A stretch of 64,000 bases of DNA, from NCBI GenBank assembly GCA_963818685.1, contig CAWFTJ010000001.1, positions 682,001 to 746,000 on the forward strand, in the 5' to 3' direction. Below are positions 1-7,650 of this stretch, in pieces. The notes beneath the pieces were generated by a model, which saw only the letters and a program-made list of their open reading frames with translations, did not search any database and was not told where the DNA came from. The DNA is from CAJCJE01 sp963818685. Its GTDB lineage: Bacteria; Actinomycetota; Actinomycetes; Mycobacteriales; Pseudonocardiaceae. Position 1 is the stretch's first letter; each line of letters opens with the position of its first letter. The translations under genes and the position numbers were made by a program.

Positions 1-347
1 CCTACCCGACCCGATCGGGTGGTGTGCACGGCGCGACGGACAGCAGGCACGATCACCTCGACCACCGGCACCGGATACCGCTCGCGCGCATCGCGCAGGC
101 ATGCGGCCGACGCGGTGTTGCACGCGATGACCAGCAGTTTCACCCCATCGTCGACCAGCCGGTCCAACGCGGCCAGCGCGTACGAGCGCGCCTTGGCGAT
201 CGGCAGCGGCCCGTACGGGCTGTGCGCGGTGTCACCGACATAACGCAGCCGCTCGCCCGGCAGCTGGTCCAGAATCGCGCGGGCGACCGTCAAACCACCG
301 ACGCCGGAATCGAAAACACCAATCGGGGCATCGGCGGTCGAGGTCAT
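1..347 (-). CDS. murI: glutamate racemase MurI, N-terminal part (runs off left edge)
   Basis: Interconverts L- and D-glutamate for peptidoglycan precursors in the cytoplasm. Translating the reverse strand from the ATG at 347 gives a racemase N-terminus: IGVFDSGVGGLTV at residues 8-20 with the catalytic Asp, then GDTAHSPYG, and CNTASA containing the first catalytic Cys. About 115 codons are present; the rest, with the second Cys, lies outside the window. The ATG overlaps the rhomboid stop codon by one base (TGATG), so the two are translationally coupled. The order cysO-cysM-rhomboid-murI is conserved in mycobacteria (Rv1335-Rv1338), which supports the call. Confidence 0.93.
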   Translation of the reverse strand, partial: MTSTADAPIGVFDSGVGGLTVARAILDQLPGERLRYVGDTAHSPYGPLPIAKARSYALAALDRLVDDGVKLLVIACNTASAACLRDARERYPVPVVEVIVPAVRRAVHTTRSGRV

Positions 348-1105
348 CACACCGTGACGTTACCTGGCAGCTTCGGCTTGCCTTCCGTGCGGATTCGAGC
401 CTTGCGGCTTCGAGCCGTTGCGCGCGTCGCCAGGAACGCGGCGAGCACGCCACCGATCGCGCCGAACACGTGGCCCTGCCAGGAAATGTCCGGTTGGCCG
501 GGGATCAGGCCCCACAGGACGCTGCCCCAGTAGAACAACAGCACGAGCGCGACCACGATCTGGGCGAACGCGCGGTTGAACAGCCCGCGCACCAGCAGGA
601 AAGCCAACCAGCCGAAGGCGATGCCGGACGCGCCGATGGTGACCGTGTTGCTGCCCGAGGTCGCCCACACGCCGAGACCGCTGATCAGCCAGACCATGAC
701 CGTCACCGAGACGAACTGGGCCAGACCGCCTGCCATGGCGAGGAATCCGAAGACCAGAATCGGCACGGTGTTCGCGGCGAGATGGCCCCAGTTCTCGTGC
801 AGGAACGGAGACCACAGCACACCGCCAAGCCCGGACAGGGTGCGCGGGCGGATGCCGTCGTGATTCAGACTGCCGTGCAACGCGACCAGGTCCACGAACT
901 CGACCAGATACAGCACGGCGACGAACGCGACGATGATGATCGCGGCCCGCAGCGGCCGCTGCGGCAGAACCCGCTTGACCGCATCACGCCGCCGGGTGGG
1001 ACTGGTGGCCGGAGGGGGCGGGCCCCCATCTGGGGGTCGGTAAAGACGCTGCGTTGGATTGAGGTCCACACCATCGAGGCTACGAGCAAAAACCCGTTCC
1101 GGCAT
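347..1105 (-). CDS. rhomboid family intramembrane serine protease
   Basis: Predicted integral membrane serine protease that cleaves transmembrane substrates; the substrate is unknown. About six hydrophobic segments follow a basic, proline-rich N-terminus of some 45 residues. The catalytic Ser is in GASGIAFG (about residue 158) and the catalytic His in WQGHVFGA near residue 212, which makes the dyad complete. It corresponds to mycobacterial Rv1337 in position and sequence pattern. The ATG at 1105 has no convincing ribosome site, and a shorter start just before the first membrane segment is possible. The gene ends on the murI start codon (TGATG). It is separated from cysM here by a tautomerase gene and a divergent HxlR regulator, unlike in mycobacteria. 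Confidence 0.9.
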   Translation of the reverse strand: MPERVFARSLDGVDLNPTQRLYRPPDGGPPPPATSPTRRRDAVKRVLPQRPLRAAIIIVAFVAVLYLVEFVDLVALHGSLNHDGIRPRTLSGLGGVLWSPFLHENWGHLAANTVPILVFGFLAMAGGLAQFVSVTVMVWLISGLGVWATSGSNTVTIGASGIAFGWLAFLLVRGLFNRAFAQIVVALVLLFYWGSVLWGLIPGQPDISWQGHVFGAIGGVLAAFLATRATARSRKARIRTEGKPKLPGNVTV

Positions 1106-1139
1106 GGGGAGAAAACCCTGAGCCCTCCCTGACCCGCTG

Positions 1140-1559
1140 CTACGCCTGCGGCGGTGTCCATCCGTATTTACGCAACAGTGGCTCGTCGAGCATCTGCATC
1201 TCGCCGTTGCCGAACGACCAGTCCTCCCGTGAGTTCTCGTGCAGGATCACCATCACATCCTCCGGCCGCACGCCCACGTCGGCCAGATTGGCGGCGACGG
1301 CCTGGTAGAGCGCCACCTTCTTGTCCTGGTTCCTACCCCTGACCAGCGTGATCTCCACCAGCACCTGGTCGCGCCGGTCGCCGTCGAGGTAGTCGGGATC
1401 GAAGTGCAGGTCATTGCTCGGCTGGGCGTCGACGACCTGGAACCGGTCCCCCTTCGGGATGCCGATCGCGTTGATCATGGCATTGTGCACGCCATCGCCG
1501 ATGGCGTCGCGCACCGACTGCGGCCGGTCCGCGCTGAGCGTGATCCGAACGAACGGCAT
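1140..1559 (-). CDS. tautomerase superfamily protein
   Basis: Small enzyme of the 4-oxalocrotonate tautomerase/MSAD superfamily. The mature protein would begin with Pro-1 (Met-Pro-Phe-Val-Arg-Ile), the catalytic base of this superfamily. I chose the ATG at 1559 for this reason and because AAGGGGG lies about 9 bases upstream; the open frame extends further upstream but that part looks like noncoding shadow. The product is 139 residues, twice the length of single-domain 4-OT and typical of the longer tautomerase_2-like group. Substrate unknown. It is divergent from an HxlR regulator that probably controls it, and it interrupts the otherwise conserved cysM-rhomboid-murI order. Confidence 0.82.
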   Translation of the reverse strand: MPFVRITLSADRPQSVRDAIGDGVHNAMINAIGIPKGDRFQVVDAQPSNDLHFDPDYLDGDRRDQVLVEITLVRGRNQDKKVALYQAVAANLADVGVRPEDVMVILHENSREDWSFGNGEMQMLDEPLLRKYGWTPPQA

Positions 1560-1643
1560 GACTCCAACCCCCTTCTGGCTTTCATCTTGTAACCCAGACC
1601 CTAGCATGCTGACTATCGGAGGGAAACCCAGATAAGATGTGGC
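1560..1643. promoter_or_regulatory. divergent promoter region, tautomerase / HxlR regulator
   Basis: An 84-bp gap between two divergent genes. It contains the tautomerase ribosome site and a weak inverted pair ATC...GAT flanking a purine-rich core (about 1614-1633). HxlR proteins usually bind as dimers in such shared promoters. No confident -10/-35 pair was seen. Confidence 0.4.
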
Positions 1644-2120
1644 ATGCCCTCGATGAACTGGGCGGACCAGGACCCCGGCAATTGCAGCCTCACGCTGACC
1701 CTCGACGTGGTCGGCAAGCCGTGGATCCTGTTGGTGCTGCGCGAGGTCTTCCGCGGCCTGTGCCGGTTCGACGAGATCCAGCGGCACATCGGCGTGTCCC
1801 CGCCCGTGCTCAGCCGCAGGCTGGCCGCGATGGTCGAGGCCGGCCTGCTGGAGCGGGTGCCCTACCGCGAGGAGGGCAGCCGCGAACGCAGCGAGTACCA
1901 CCTGACCACAGCGGGCCGCGAACTGTTCCCGGTACTCCTCGCGCTACGCGACTGGGGCGACGCGCACCTGGCCGGCGAGAACGGCCCGGCCACCGTCTAC
2001 CGGCACCAGGACTGCGGAGCCGAGGTGCGCGTCGCCATGCTCTGCGACGACGGCCACCGCCTCACCGGCCGCGCCGAAGTCGTCCCCGAACCAGGCCCCG
2101 GCGCCCGCCCGTTGTCATGA
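1644..2120 (+). CDS. HxlR-family winged-helix transcriptional regulator
   Basis: Cytoplasmic DNA-binding regulator of 158 residues. The HxlR hallmark is visible: a short N-terminus with a conserved Cys (NCSLTLTLDVVGKPW), then the winged helix with RFDEIQRHIGVSPPVLSRRL as recognition region and GLLERVPYREE as wing. The tail of about 40 residues (DCGAEVRVAMLCDDGHRLTG) has two further Cys, which suggests redox or electrophile sensing; that is inference. The ATG at 1644 was chosen, with a second in-frame ATG three codons later. It is divergent from the tautomerase gene, its likeliest target, and is followed by an intrinsic terminator. Confidence 0.9.
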   Translation: MPSMNWADQDPGNCSLTLTLDVVGKPWILLVLREVFRGLCRFDEIQRHIGVSPPVLSRRLAAMVEAGLLERVPYREEGSRERSEYHLTTAGRELFPVLLALRDWGDAHLAGENGPATVYRHQDCGAEVRVAMLCDDGHRLTGRAEVVPEPGPGARPLS

Positions 2121-2192
2121 AGCTCCCCGCCTGAAGCCACCCTGGCCGAGCCAACCACCGCGAATTACTTTCACAATCCTTGTTATTGTATT

Positions 2193-2210
2193 TGGGGAGC
2201 CCCCATTTTT
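2193..2210 (+). terminator. intrinsic terminator after the HxlR gene
   Basis: Stem TGGGG / CCCCA with a 3-base loop, followed directly by TTTTT, in an unusually AT-rich stretch (about 2165-2240). The orientation fits termination of the plus-strand HxlR transcript 70 bases after its stop. Confidence 0.65.
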
Positions 2211-2294
2211 AAAATTACGCGGATTTTTGAAAGGGGGTCAAATCGGGGTCGGCGTGTCGTCCGTTGCCGGTGGAGAAACCACTCGGACGGGCGG

Positions 2295-2322
2295 TGCGGG
2301 GCCCGGAAACCCGGGCCCCGCA
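2295..2322 (-). terminator. GC-rich hairpin terminator after cysM
   Basis: Perfect 12-bp stem TGCGGGGCCCGG / CCGGGCCCCGCA around a 4-base loop, starting 7 bases after the cysM stop. There is no U-tract, as is common in high-GC actinobacteria. It would separate the cysteine operon from the tautomerase, rhomboid and murI genes downstream. Confidence 0.75.
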
Positions 2323-2328
2323 ACACAC

Positions 2329-3279
2329 TTACGCCCACAGCGTACTGTCGATGCGCTCCGCGGCTTCGTCCAGGGTGCCGGAGTAGACCCCGGTGGACAA
2401 ATACTTCCACCCGCCGTCCGCGACGATGAACACGATGTCCGCGTCGTCGCCGGTGCCGGCCGCCTTTTCCGCGACCGCGAGCGCGGCATGCAGAATCGCG
2501 CCGGTGGAGACGCCGGCGAAGATGCCTTCGGTCTCCAGCAACTGACGGGTGCGGCGCAGCGCGTCGTGCGAGCCGACCGAGAAGCGGCCGTTGAGCACCT
2601 CGGGGTCATACAGCTCGGGCACGAAACCCTCATCAAGGTTGCGCAGGCCGTAGACCAGCTCGCCATAACGCGGCTCGGCGGCGATGATCTGCACGTCGGG
2701 CTTGTGCTCGCGCAGGTACCGGCCGACGCCGACCAGCGTGCCGGTGGTGCCGAGGCCGGCGACGAAGTGCGTCACGGTCGGCAGGTCGCGCAGGATCTCC
2801 GGGCCGGTGCCCCGGTAGTGCGCGTCCGGGTTGGCCGGGTTGCCGTACTGGTAGAGCATGACCCAGTCGGGGTGCTCCTCGGCCAGCTTCTTCGCGGTGG
2901 CGACGGCCTGGTTGGAGCCGCCTGCCGCCTCCGAGAAAATGATCTCCGCGCCGTACGCCTTGAGCAGCTGTCGCCGCTCGACCGAGGTGTTCTCCGGCAT
3001 CACGCAGATCAGCCGGTAGCCCTTGAGCTTGGCGACCATGGCCAATGCGATACCGGTGTTGCCCGAGGTCGGCTCAAGCACGGTGTCACCCGGCTTGAGC
3101 CTGCCGTCGGCCTCGGCCCGCTCGACCATGGCCAGCGCGGGCCGGTCCTTGATCGAGCCGGTCGGGTTGCGGTCCTCCAGCTTCGCCCACAACCGGACAG
3201 TGGGCGCCGGTGACAACCCGGGCAAACCGACCAACGGGGTGTCACCGAGCGCGTGCAGCAGCGAGTCGTACCTGGCCAC
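2329..3279 (-). CDS. cysM: O-phosphoserine sulfhydrylase CysM
   Basis: PLP enzyme that makes cysteine from O-phosphoserine using the thiocarboxylate of CysO as sulfur donor. The 316 residues cover a complete fold-type II synthase: PLP Lys in NPTGSIKDRPA (about residue 44), the SGNTG phosphate loop (about 72-76), and a glycine loop GLGTTGT. The segment GLRNLDEGFVPE contains the Arg that in mycobacterial CysM selects phosphoserine over acetylserine, so this is a CysM and not a CysK. It lies in an operon mec-cysO-cysM, 48 bp after cysO, and ends in a strong hairpin. Note that serB elsewhere in the window (16.3 kb) uses the same phosphoserine pool. Confidence 0.95.
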   Translation of the reverse strand: MARYDSLLHALGDTPLVGLPGLSPAPTVRLWAKLEDRNPTGSIKDRPALAMVERAEADGRLKPGDTVLEPTSGNTGIALAMVAKLKGYRLICVMPENTSVERRQLLKAYGAEIIFSEAAGGSNQAVATAKKLAEEHPDWVMLYQYGNPANPDAHYRGTGPEILRDLPTVTHFVAGLGTTGTLVGVGRYLREHKPDVQIIAAEPRYGELVYGLRNLDEGFVPELYDPEVLNGRFSVGSHDALRRTRQLLETEGIFAGVSTGAILHAALAVAEKAAGTGDDADIVFIVADGGWKYLSTGVYSGTLDEAAERIDSTLWA

Positions 3280-3327
3280 TAGAGGCCTCCAAGGGGGACA
3301 GAGCCCAACTCTGGTTTGGGCGAAAAG

Positions 3328-3606
3328 TCAGCGCATGCCACCGGCGACGGCCGGCAGGATGGTCACCGTGTCACCGTCGGCAACCTTGGCCTCAAGGCCA
3401 CCGGTGAACCGCACGTCCTCGTCGTTGACGTAGACGTTGACGAACCGGTGCAGCGTGCCCTCCTTGACCAAGCGAGCCTTGAGGCCGGCGTGGTCGGCTT
3501 CGAGGCTGTCGATGACCTCGGCCAGCGTGTTGCCGCTGACCTGGACCGACTTCTCGCCGCCGGTGTGGGTGCGCAGGATCGTGGGAATGGAGACGGTGAC
3601 GGCCAT
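3328..3606 (-). CDS. cysO: sulfur-carrier protein CysO (MoaD/ThiS family) with extra C-terminal residues
   Basis: Ubiquitin-like sulfur carrier of 92 residues for cysteine synthesis. The sequence closely follows mycobacterial CysO (VTVSIPTILRTHTGG near the start, FVNVYVNDEDVRF in the middle, TILPAVAGG near the end). The oddity is the terminus. Mycobacterial CysO ends at the reactive Gly-Gly, but here Met-Arg follows before the stop. The glycine carboxylate cannot be adenylated or thiocarboxylated until these are removed. The adjacent JAMM peptidase Mec is an obvious candidate, as in the QbsE/QbsD system; that is inference. ATG at 3606 with GGAGGTT just upstream. Confidence 0.93.
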   Translation of the reverse strand: MAVTVSIPTILRTHTGGEKSVQVSGNTLAEVIDSLEADHAGLKARLVKEGTLHRFVNVYVNDEDVRFTGGLEAKVADGDTVTILPAVAGGMR

Positions 3607-3685
3607 GGTGGAACAACCTCCGAATTGGGTTCGCTATCAGGTGCAGACGCTCGCGGCCCGACCCGCTATTCCGGGTCGGACGGGC

Positions 3686-4162
3686 TCAGGGCCGATCGAC
3701 GGTGTCGTCACGTCCAGTGTGCGAGAACATGTACGACTCGACGACGTCGATCTCTTCCTCGGTGATGATCCCGTCCACGATGCGATAGGACCGCAGCTCG
3801 TGTTCCTCCGGGTCACGCGTGGAAATCAGCACGTAGTGCGCGTCCGGCTCCGATGCGTAGGACACGTCGGTCCGAGATGGATACGCCTCGGTCGCGGTGT
3901 GTGAGTGATAGATCACCACCGGCACCTCGTCGGCCGCGTCCATCTGGCGCCACACCCGCAACTGCTCCCCGGAGTCGAACCGGTAGAAGGTCGGCGAGCG
4001 CTCCGCGTTCTCCATCTCGATCAGCCGTTCCGGCCGGTCGGCGCCGTCAGGTCCGGCGATGACGCCGCAGGCCTCGTCGGGATGGTCCCGGCGGGCGTGC
4101 GCCACCATCGCGTCGACCAGGTCGCGTCGGATCACCAGCACGCCGCCCATCCTACGGGGCAC
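3686..4162 (-). CDS. mec: JAMM/MPN+ zinc peptidase Mec (CysO-cysteine hydrolase)
   Basis: Zinc metallopeptidase that releases cysteine from the CysO-cysteine adduct. The JAMM signature is complete: a conserved Glu early, then YHSHTATEAYPSRTD with both His and the Asp (about residues 85-99). Length of 158 is usual. The conserved part starts at VLVIRRDLVDAMVAHA; the listed start is a GTG at 4162, while the ATG at 4150 or GTG at 4141 would give a protein beginning nearer to it. It is the first gene of the mec-cysO-cysM operon, 79 bp ahead of cysO. Because CysO here carries two residues beyond Gly-Gly, Mec may also act as its maturation protease. Confidence 0.92.
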   Translation of the reverse strand: MPRRMGGVLVIRRDLVDAMVAHARRDHPDEACGVIAGPDGADRPERLIEMENAERSPTFYRFDSGEQLRVWRQMDAADEVPVVIYHSHTATEAYPSRTDVSYASEPDAHYVLISTRDPEEHELRSYRIVDGIITEEEIDVVESYMFSHTGRDDTVDRP

Positions 4163-4210
4163 CCACCGGCCGATATCTCTGATTCCGACATGTGAGAGGC
4201 AGCCAACAAG

Positions 4211-5260
4211 CTAGGAGACCACCCCTGGCCAGACGTCCCGATAGGCCGGCAAACCGGGCAGACCGTGCGCGCTGAGCAGCGCGTGCACCATGGCGCGGGC
4301 GAACACGTCGGCCGCCGCGGCCGCACACCGGTCCAGTTGGAAGGCCCGGCCCGGGTCGGCGAAGCCGCTGGTCCCGGCGAGCAGCGGCCGTTGCCCGGTG
4401 GCCAGGGCGAACACGGTGTCGCCGTCGAACATGGTGTGCGAGGGTCGGACCGCGCGAACCAGCCCGTTCTGCCCGGCCATGGCCAGCCGCCGTGCCTCCG
4501 CCTGGGTCAGGTCCACGTTGACAGCGACAACGCCGATCGTGGTGTTCAACGGCGCCGGATCGGCCGACAGCTCGGCTCCCGGCCGATCCGGCCAGGTGAC
4601 GCCGAACTCGTCGGCCAGTTCGAACTCGGCCGCGTAGGGTCGCCCGGTGGCATGGTCGACGGCGTTGCCGGCCGCATTGGCCACGACCAGCGCACCGACC
4701 ACGATGTCACCGTCCTGATCTGGCAGCACGACGCTCGCGGTGCCCACCGCGCCCTTCAGGCCGCCCATTTTCGCGCCGGTCCCGGCGCCGACACAGCCCT
4801 GCGCCACCGGACCGGCCGTCGCCGCTTCGCAGGCGGCGTAACCGAAATCAGCGGTCGGCCGGTGGCCCCAGGTGCTGCGGTGCAGGTCGAAGATGACCGC
4901 GCCTGGCACGATCGGCACCACTTCGTGCGGCTGCGCGCCGACCGGCAGTCCCTTGTGGTGCTCGGCGAGCCACCGCATCACGCCGTCGGCAGCGGCCAAC
5001 CCGTACGCGCTCCCACCGGTCAGGCACACCGCATTGACCGTCTGGACCAGAGTGGACGGTTCGAGGAGGTCGGTGTCCCGCGTACCGGGTGCGCCGCCGC
5101 GCACGTCGACCGCGCCGACCGCACTGTCCGGCACGTACACGACCGTTGTCCCGGTCGCCCAGCCTTCCTCAAGCCGGTGGTGGTGCCCGACCAGCACCCC
5201 CGGTACATCGGTGATCGCGTTGTGCTCGCCCGTGCGCTCCCCTGGCACAGCCACCGTCAT
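4211..5260 (-). CDS. P1 family peptidase (DmpA-like, self-processing)
   Basis: Member of the DmpA/P1 aminopeptidase family of N-terminal nucleophile hydrolases, 349 residues, corresponding to mycobacterial Rv1333. Hallmarks: NAITDVPGVLVGHH at the start, VRGGAPGTRDTDLL, the glycine-rich GGSAYGLAAADGVMRWL, and APLNTTIGVVAVNVDL near residue 235, where family members cleave themselves to expose a Ser/Thr nucleophile. The Thr pair at this point is the likely cleavage site. The physiological substrate is unknown. It overlaps the DUF2017 stop by four bases (ATGA), so it is co-translated with that gene, and it lies 48 bp upstream of mec. Confidence 0.9.
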   Translation of the reverse strand: MTVAVPGERTGEHNAITDVPGVLVGHHHRLEEGWATGTTVVYVPDSAVGAVDVRGGAPGTRDTDLLEPSTLVQTVNAVCLTGGSAYGLAAADGVMRWLAEHHKGLPVGAQPHEVVPIVPGAVIFDLHRSTWGHRPTADFGYAACEAATAGPVAQGCVGAGTGAKMGGLKGAVGTASVVLPDQDGDIVVGALVVANAAGNAVDHATGRPYAAEFELADEFGVTWPDRPGAELSADPAPLNTTIGVVAVNVDLTQAEARRLAMAGQNGLVRAVRPSHTMFDGDTVFALATGQRPLLAGTSGFADPGRAFQLDRCAAAAADVFARAMVHALLSAHGLPGLPAYRDVWPGVVS

Positions 5261-5820
5261 CGTCCCCCGCTCAACGCCTGCACCAGGCTCTCCTGCACCC
5301 AGGTCAGCCAGTGGTAGACGCTCAGGTGCGATGAACGCGGGTCCTCTTCCGGCAGTTGCTCCGGCATGTCCTCGGCGACGTCCAGCGCGGTGCCCAGCGC
5401 GAGCCGAACGTCGTTGATCGCCGACAGCCAGGCGTCGGCCTGTTCGAGGTCAAGCCGGATCTCGCCGCCGCCGGGCGAACAGGTTTCCAGCACGATCGCG
5501 GCGACGCCGGTCTTGTGGTCCAACAGTTCCGGCTCGTGCAGGGAACGCAGTGCCGCGGCCGAGTTCTGGTCGTCCGCGGACGGCGCGTCGTCGTCGAGCC
5601 GGTAGAAGTCGGGCAGCAGCCGGGACAGGATCGGATCGTCCGGCGACGTGGACGGTCCGGTGCGGATGCCGGTCAACTCGGCGAGTTCGTCCTGCGGCGC
5701 GTCCTCGGCCCTGACCTCCAGCATCTCCTGGATCTGGCTGACCAGTCCGCGCACCAGCGCGGCCTCCTGCCGATCGAACACCGCGACAACCCGGTCGCCC
5801 TTGCGGCGCCAGCCCTTCAC
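5257..5820 (-). CDS. DUF2017 domain-containing protein
   Basis: Conserved actinobacterial protein of unknown function (mycobacterial Rv1332 position), 187 residues, soluble, acidic and helical. It opens with a basic segment KGWRRKGDRVVAVFDRQEAALVR and ends HWLTWVQESLVQAL. It is always found next to clpS in this group, which hints at a link with the N-degron/ClpP pathway, but nothing in the sequence defines an activity. It lies 35 bp after clpS and overlaps the P1 peptidase start (ATGA). Confidence 0.87.
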   Translation of the reverse strand: MKGWRRKGDRVVAVFDRQEAALVRGLVSQIQEMLEVRAEDAPQDELAELTGIRTGPSTSPDDPILSRLLPDFYRLDDDAPSADDQNSAAALRSLHEPELLDHKTGVAAIVLETCSPGGGEIRLDLEQADAWLSAINDVRLALGTALDVAEDMPEQLPEEDPRSSHLSVYHWLTWVQESLVQALSGGR

Positions 5821-5855
5821 CCAGTTACCTCAGATCGTGTGTCGACATCGATGGA

Positions 5856-6155
5856 TCATGACGAGCGTTGCATGGTCGCCCACAGGCCGGCGGCATGCAG
5901 CTTGGCCACGTCGCCCTCGACCTTGTCCTTGGACCCGGACGACACGATCGCCTTGCCCTTGTGGTGCACGTCCAACATCAGCTTGACGGCATGATCCCGG
6001 CCGTACCCGAACAGCTTCTGGAACACGTAGGTGACGTAGGACATCAGGTTCACCGGGTCGTTCCACACGACGGTCTGCCAGGGCTGCTCGGCCGTACCGG
6101 ACTCGGCGGAGGCCGGATCGATCTGCACGCTCTCCTGCTCGACGGGCGTCGTCAT
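5856..6155 (-). CDS. clpS: ATP-dependent Clp protease adaptor ClpS
   Basis: Adaptor that delivers N-degron substrates to the ClpC/ClpP protease. The 99-residue product from the ATG at 6155 has the ClpS core: WQTVVWNDPVNLMSYVTYVF with the conserved Asn-Asp-Pro pocket, the HAVKLMLDVHHKGKAIV segment, and a terminal LHAAGLWATM. The disordered N-terminal 25 residues match the family. The frame is open for another 32 codons upstream but that stretch does not resemble ClpS, so the shorter start is preferred. First gene of the clpS-DUF2017-P1 peptidase run and divergent from pncB. Confidence 0.92.
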   Translation of the reverse strand: MTTPVEQESVQIDPASAESGTAEQPWQTVVWNDPVNLMSYVTYVFQKLFGYGRDHAVKLMLDVHHKGKAIVSSGSKDKVEGDVAKLHAAGLWATMQRSS

Positions 6156-6320
6156 GGGCTCAATGGTGGCATGCCCGACCCACCCAGGTGAGATCGCGTT
6201 GCGCCCATGAGTGACGAACGCCATATCCACGCTCAACTCCCAGGTCAGCAACTGTCACGACCGGTGAGACCGACCCGCCGCGCCCACCGACCCTCACCCG
6301 TTCGCGTGGCCCGCACCGCA

Positions 6321-6326
6321 TAGGCT
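6321..6326 (+). promoter_or_regulatory. probable -10 element of pncB (leaderless)
   Basis: TAGGCT lies 7 bases upstream of the pncB ATG and no ribosome site is present, so transcription probably starts at or next to the start codon. No good -35 is visible. Confidence 0.5.
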
Positions 6327-6333
6327 GCCAGCC

Positions 6334-7638
6334 ATGACGGCCACCGGGGCAAGCACCGCGCTGCTCACCGACCACTACGAGTTGACCATGCTGGCCAGCG
6401 CGCTGGCGGACGGCAGCGGTCATCGACAGTGCGTGTTCGAGGCGTTCGCCCGCAGGCTTCCCGAAGGCAGGCGCTACGGCGTTGTCGCCGGCGTCGGCCG
6501 GGTGCTGGACGCGATCGCCGACTTCCGGTTCACCGAGGCGGAGATCAGCGCGCTCGCCGCGACCGACGTGGTCGGCGACACAACGCTGGAATGGCTGGCG
6601 AACTACCGGTTCAGCGGCGACATCGACGGCTACCCGGACGGCGAACTGTACTTCCCCGGTTCGCCCCTGCTCACCGTGCGATCCAGCTTCGCCGAGGGCG
6701 TGCTGCTGGAAACCCTGGTGCTGTCCATCCTCAACCACGACACCGCCATCGCGTCGGCGGCCGCGCGGATGGTCAGCGCGGCCAACGGCAGGCCGATCAT
6801 TGAGATGGGCTCGCGCCGCACGCACGAGCAGGCCGCGGTCGCCGCCGCGCGCGCCGCGTACCTGGCCGGGTTCGCGTCCACGTCGAACCTGGAGGCCGGC
6901 AGGCGGCACGGCATCCCGACCACGGGCACCAGCGCGCACGCGTTCACCCTGCTGCACGACAGCGAGGAGCAGGCGTTCCGCGCCCAGGTCGAGGTGCTCG
7001 GCACCGACACAACGCTGCTGGTGGACACCTACGACATCACCAAGGGCATCGAGAACGCGATCAGGGTCGCCGGCCCGGAACTGCGCGCGATCCGGATCGA
7101 CTCCGGCGACCTCGGCGTGATGGCCCGGCAGGCCCGCGACCAGCTCGACGCGTTGGGTGCGCGCAACACCCGCATCGTGGTCTCCGGTGACCTCGACGAG
7201 TTCGCCATCGCCGCGCTGCGCGCCGAACCCGTGGACGCCTACGGCGTCGGCACCTCGGTCGTGACCGGGTCGAAGGCGCCGACCGCCGGTATGGTCTACA
7301 AACTTGTCGAAGTCGCGGGCCGCCCGGTGGCCAAACGCAGCTCGCACAAGGAATCCCGAGGCGGCCGGAAGGCGGCGTTGCGGCGGCACAAGGAAAGCGG
7401 CACCGCGCTGGAAGAGGTCGTCTACCACGTCGGCGAGGGCATCGCGCGGCCGGAACTCGGCCCGCACGACCGCGAGTTGCAGATCCCGCTGCTGCGCGCC
7501 GGCAAACCCGCCGACAACCTGCCTACCCTGGAGGAAAGCCGGCAGCGGCTGCGCGAGGCGCTGGTCAGCGTACCGTGGGAAGGGCTGAAGCTTTCCGTTG
7601 GTGAACCGGCCATCCCGACGACGTTCGACTTCACGTAG
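6334..7638 (+). CDS. pncB: nicotinate phosphoribosyltransferase
   Basis: Converts nicotinate, PRPP and ATP to nicotinate mononucleotide in NAD salvage. The 434-residue protein has family landmarks: LLTDHYELTMLASAL at the N-terminus, GSRRTHEQAAVAAARAAYLAGF around 160, GTSAHAFTLLHDSE with the phosphorylatable His region, and IRIDSGDLGVMARQ around 245. It is the orthologue by position of mycobacterial pncB1, divergent from clpS. pncA follows after 12 bp, giving a two-gene NAD salvage operon (nicotinamide to nicotinate to NaMN). No ribosome site precedes the ATG, so a leaderless start is likely. Confidence 0.94.
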   Translation: MTATGASTALLTDHYELTMLASALADGSGHRQCVFEAFARRLPEGRRYGVVAGVGRVLDAIADFRFTEAEISALAATDVVGDTTLEWLANYRFSGDIDGYPDGELYFPGSPLLTVRSSFAEGVLLETLVLSILNHDTAIASAAARMVSAANGRPIIEMGSRRTHEQAAVAAARAAYLAGFASTSNLEAGRRHGIPTTGTSAHAFTLLHDSEEQAFRAQVEVLGTDTTLLVDTYDITKGIENAIRVAGPELRAIRIDSGDLGVMARQARDQLDALGARNTRIVVSGDLDEFAIAALRAEPVDAYGVGTSVVTGSKAPTAGMVYKLVEVAGRPVAKRSSHKESRGGRKAALRRHKESGTALEEVVYHVGEGIARPELGPHDRELQIPLLRAGKPADNLPTLEESRQRLREALVSVPWEGLKLSVGEPAIPTTFDFT

Positions 7639-7650
7639 GAGGAGGATCCG

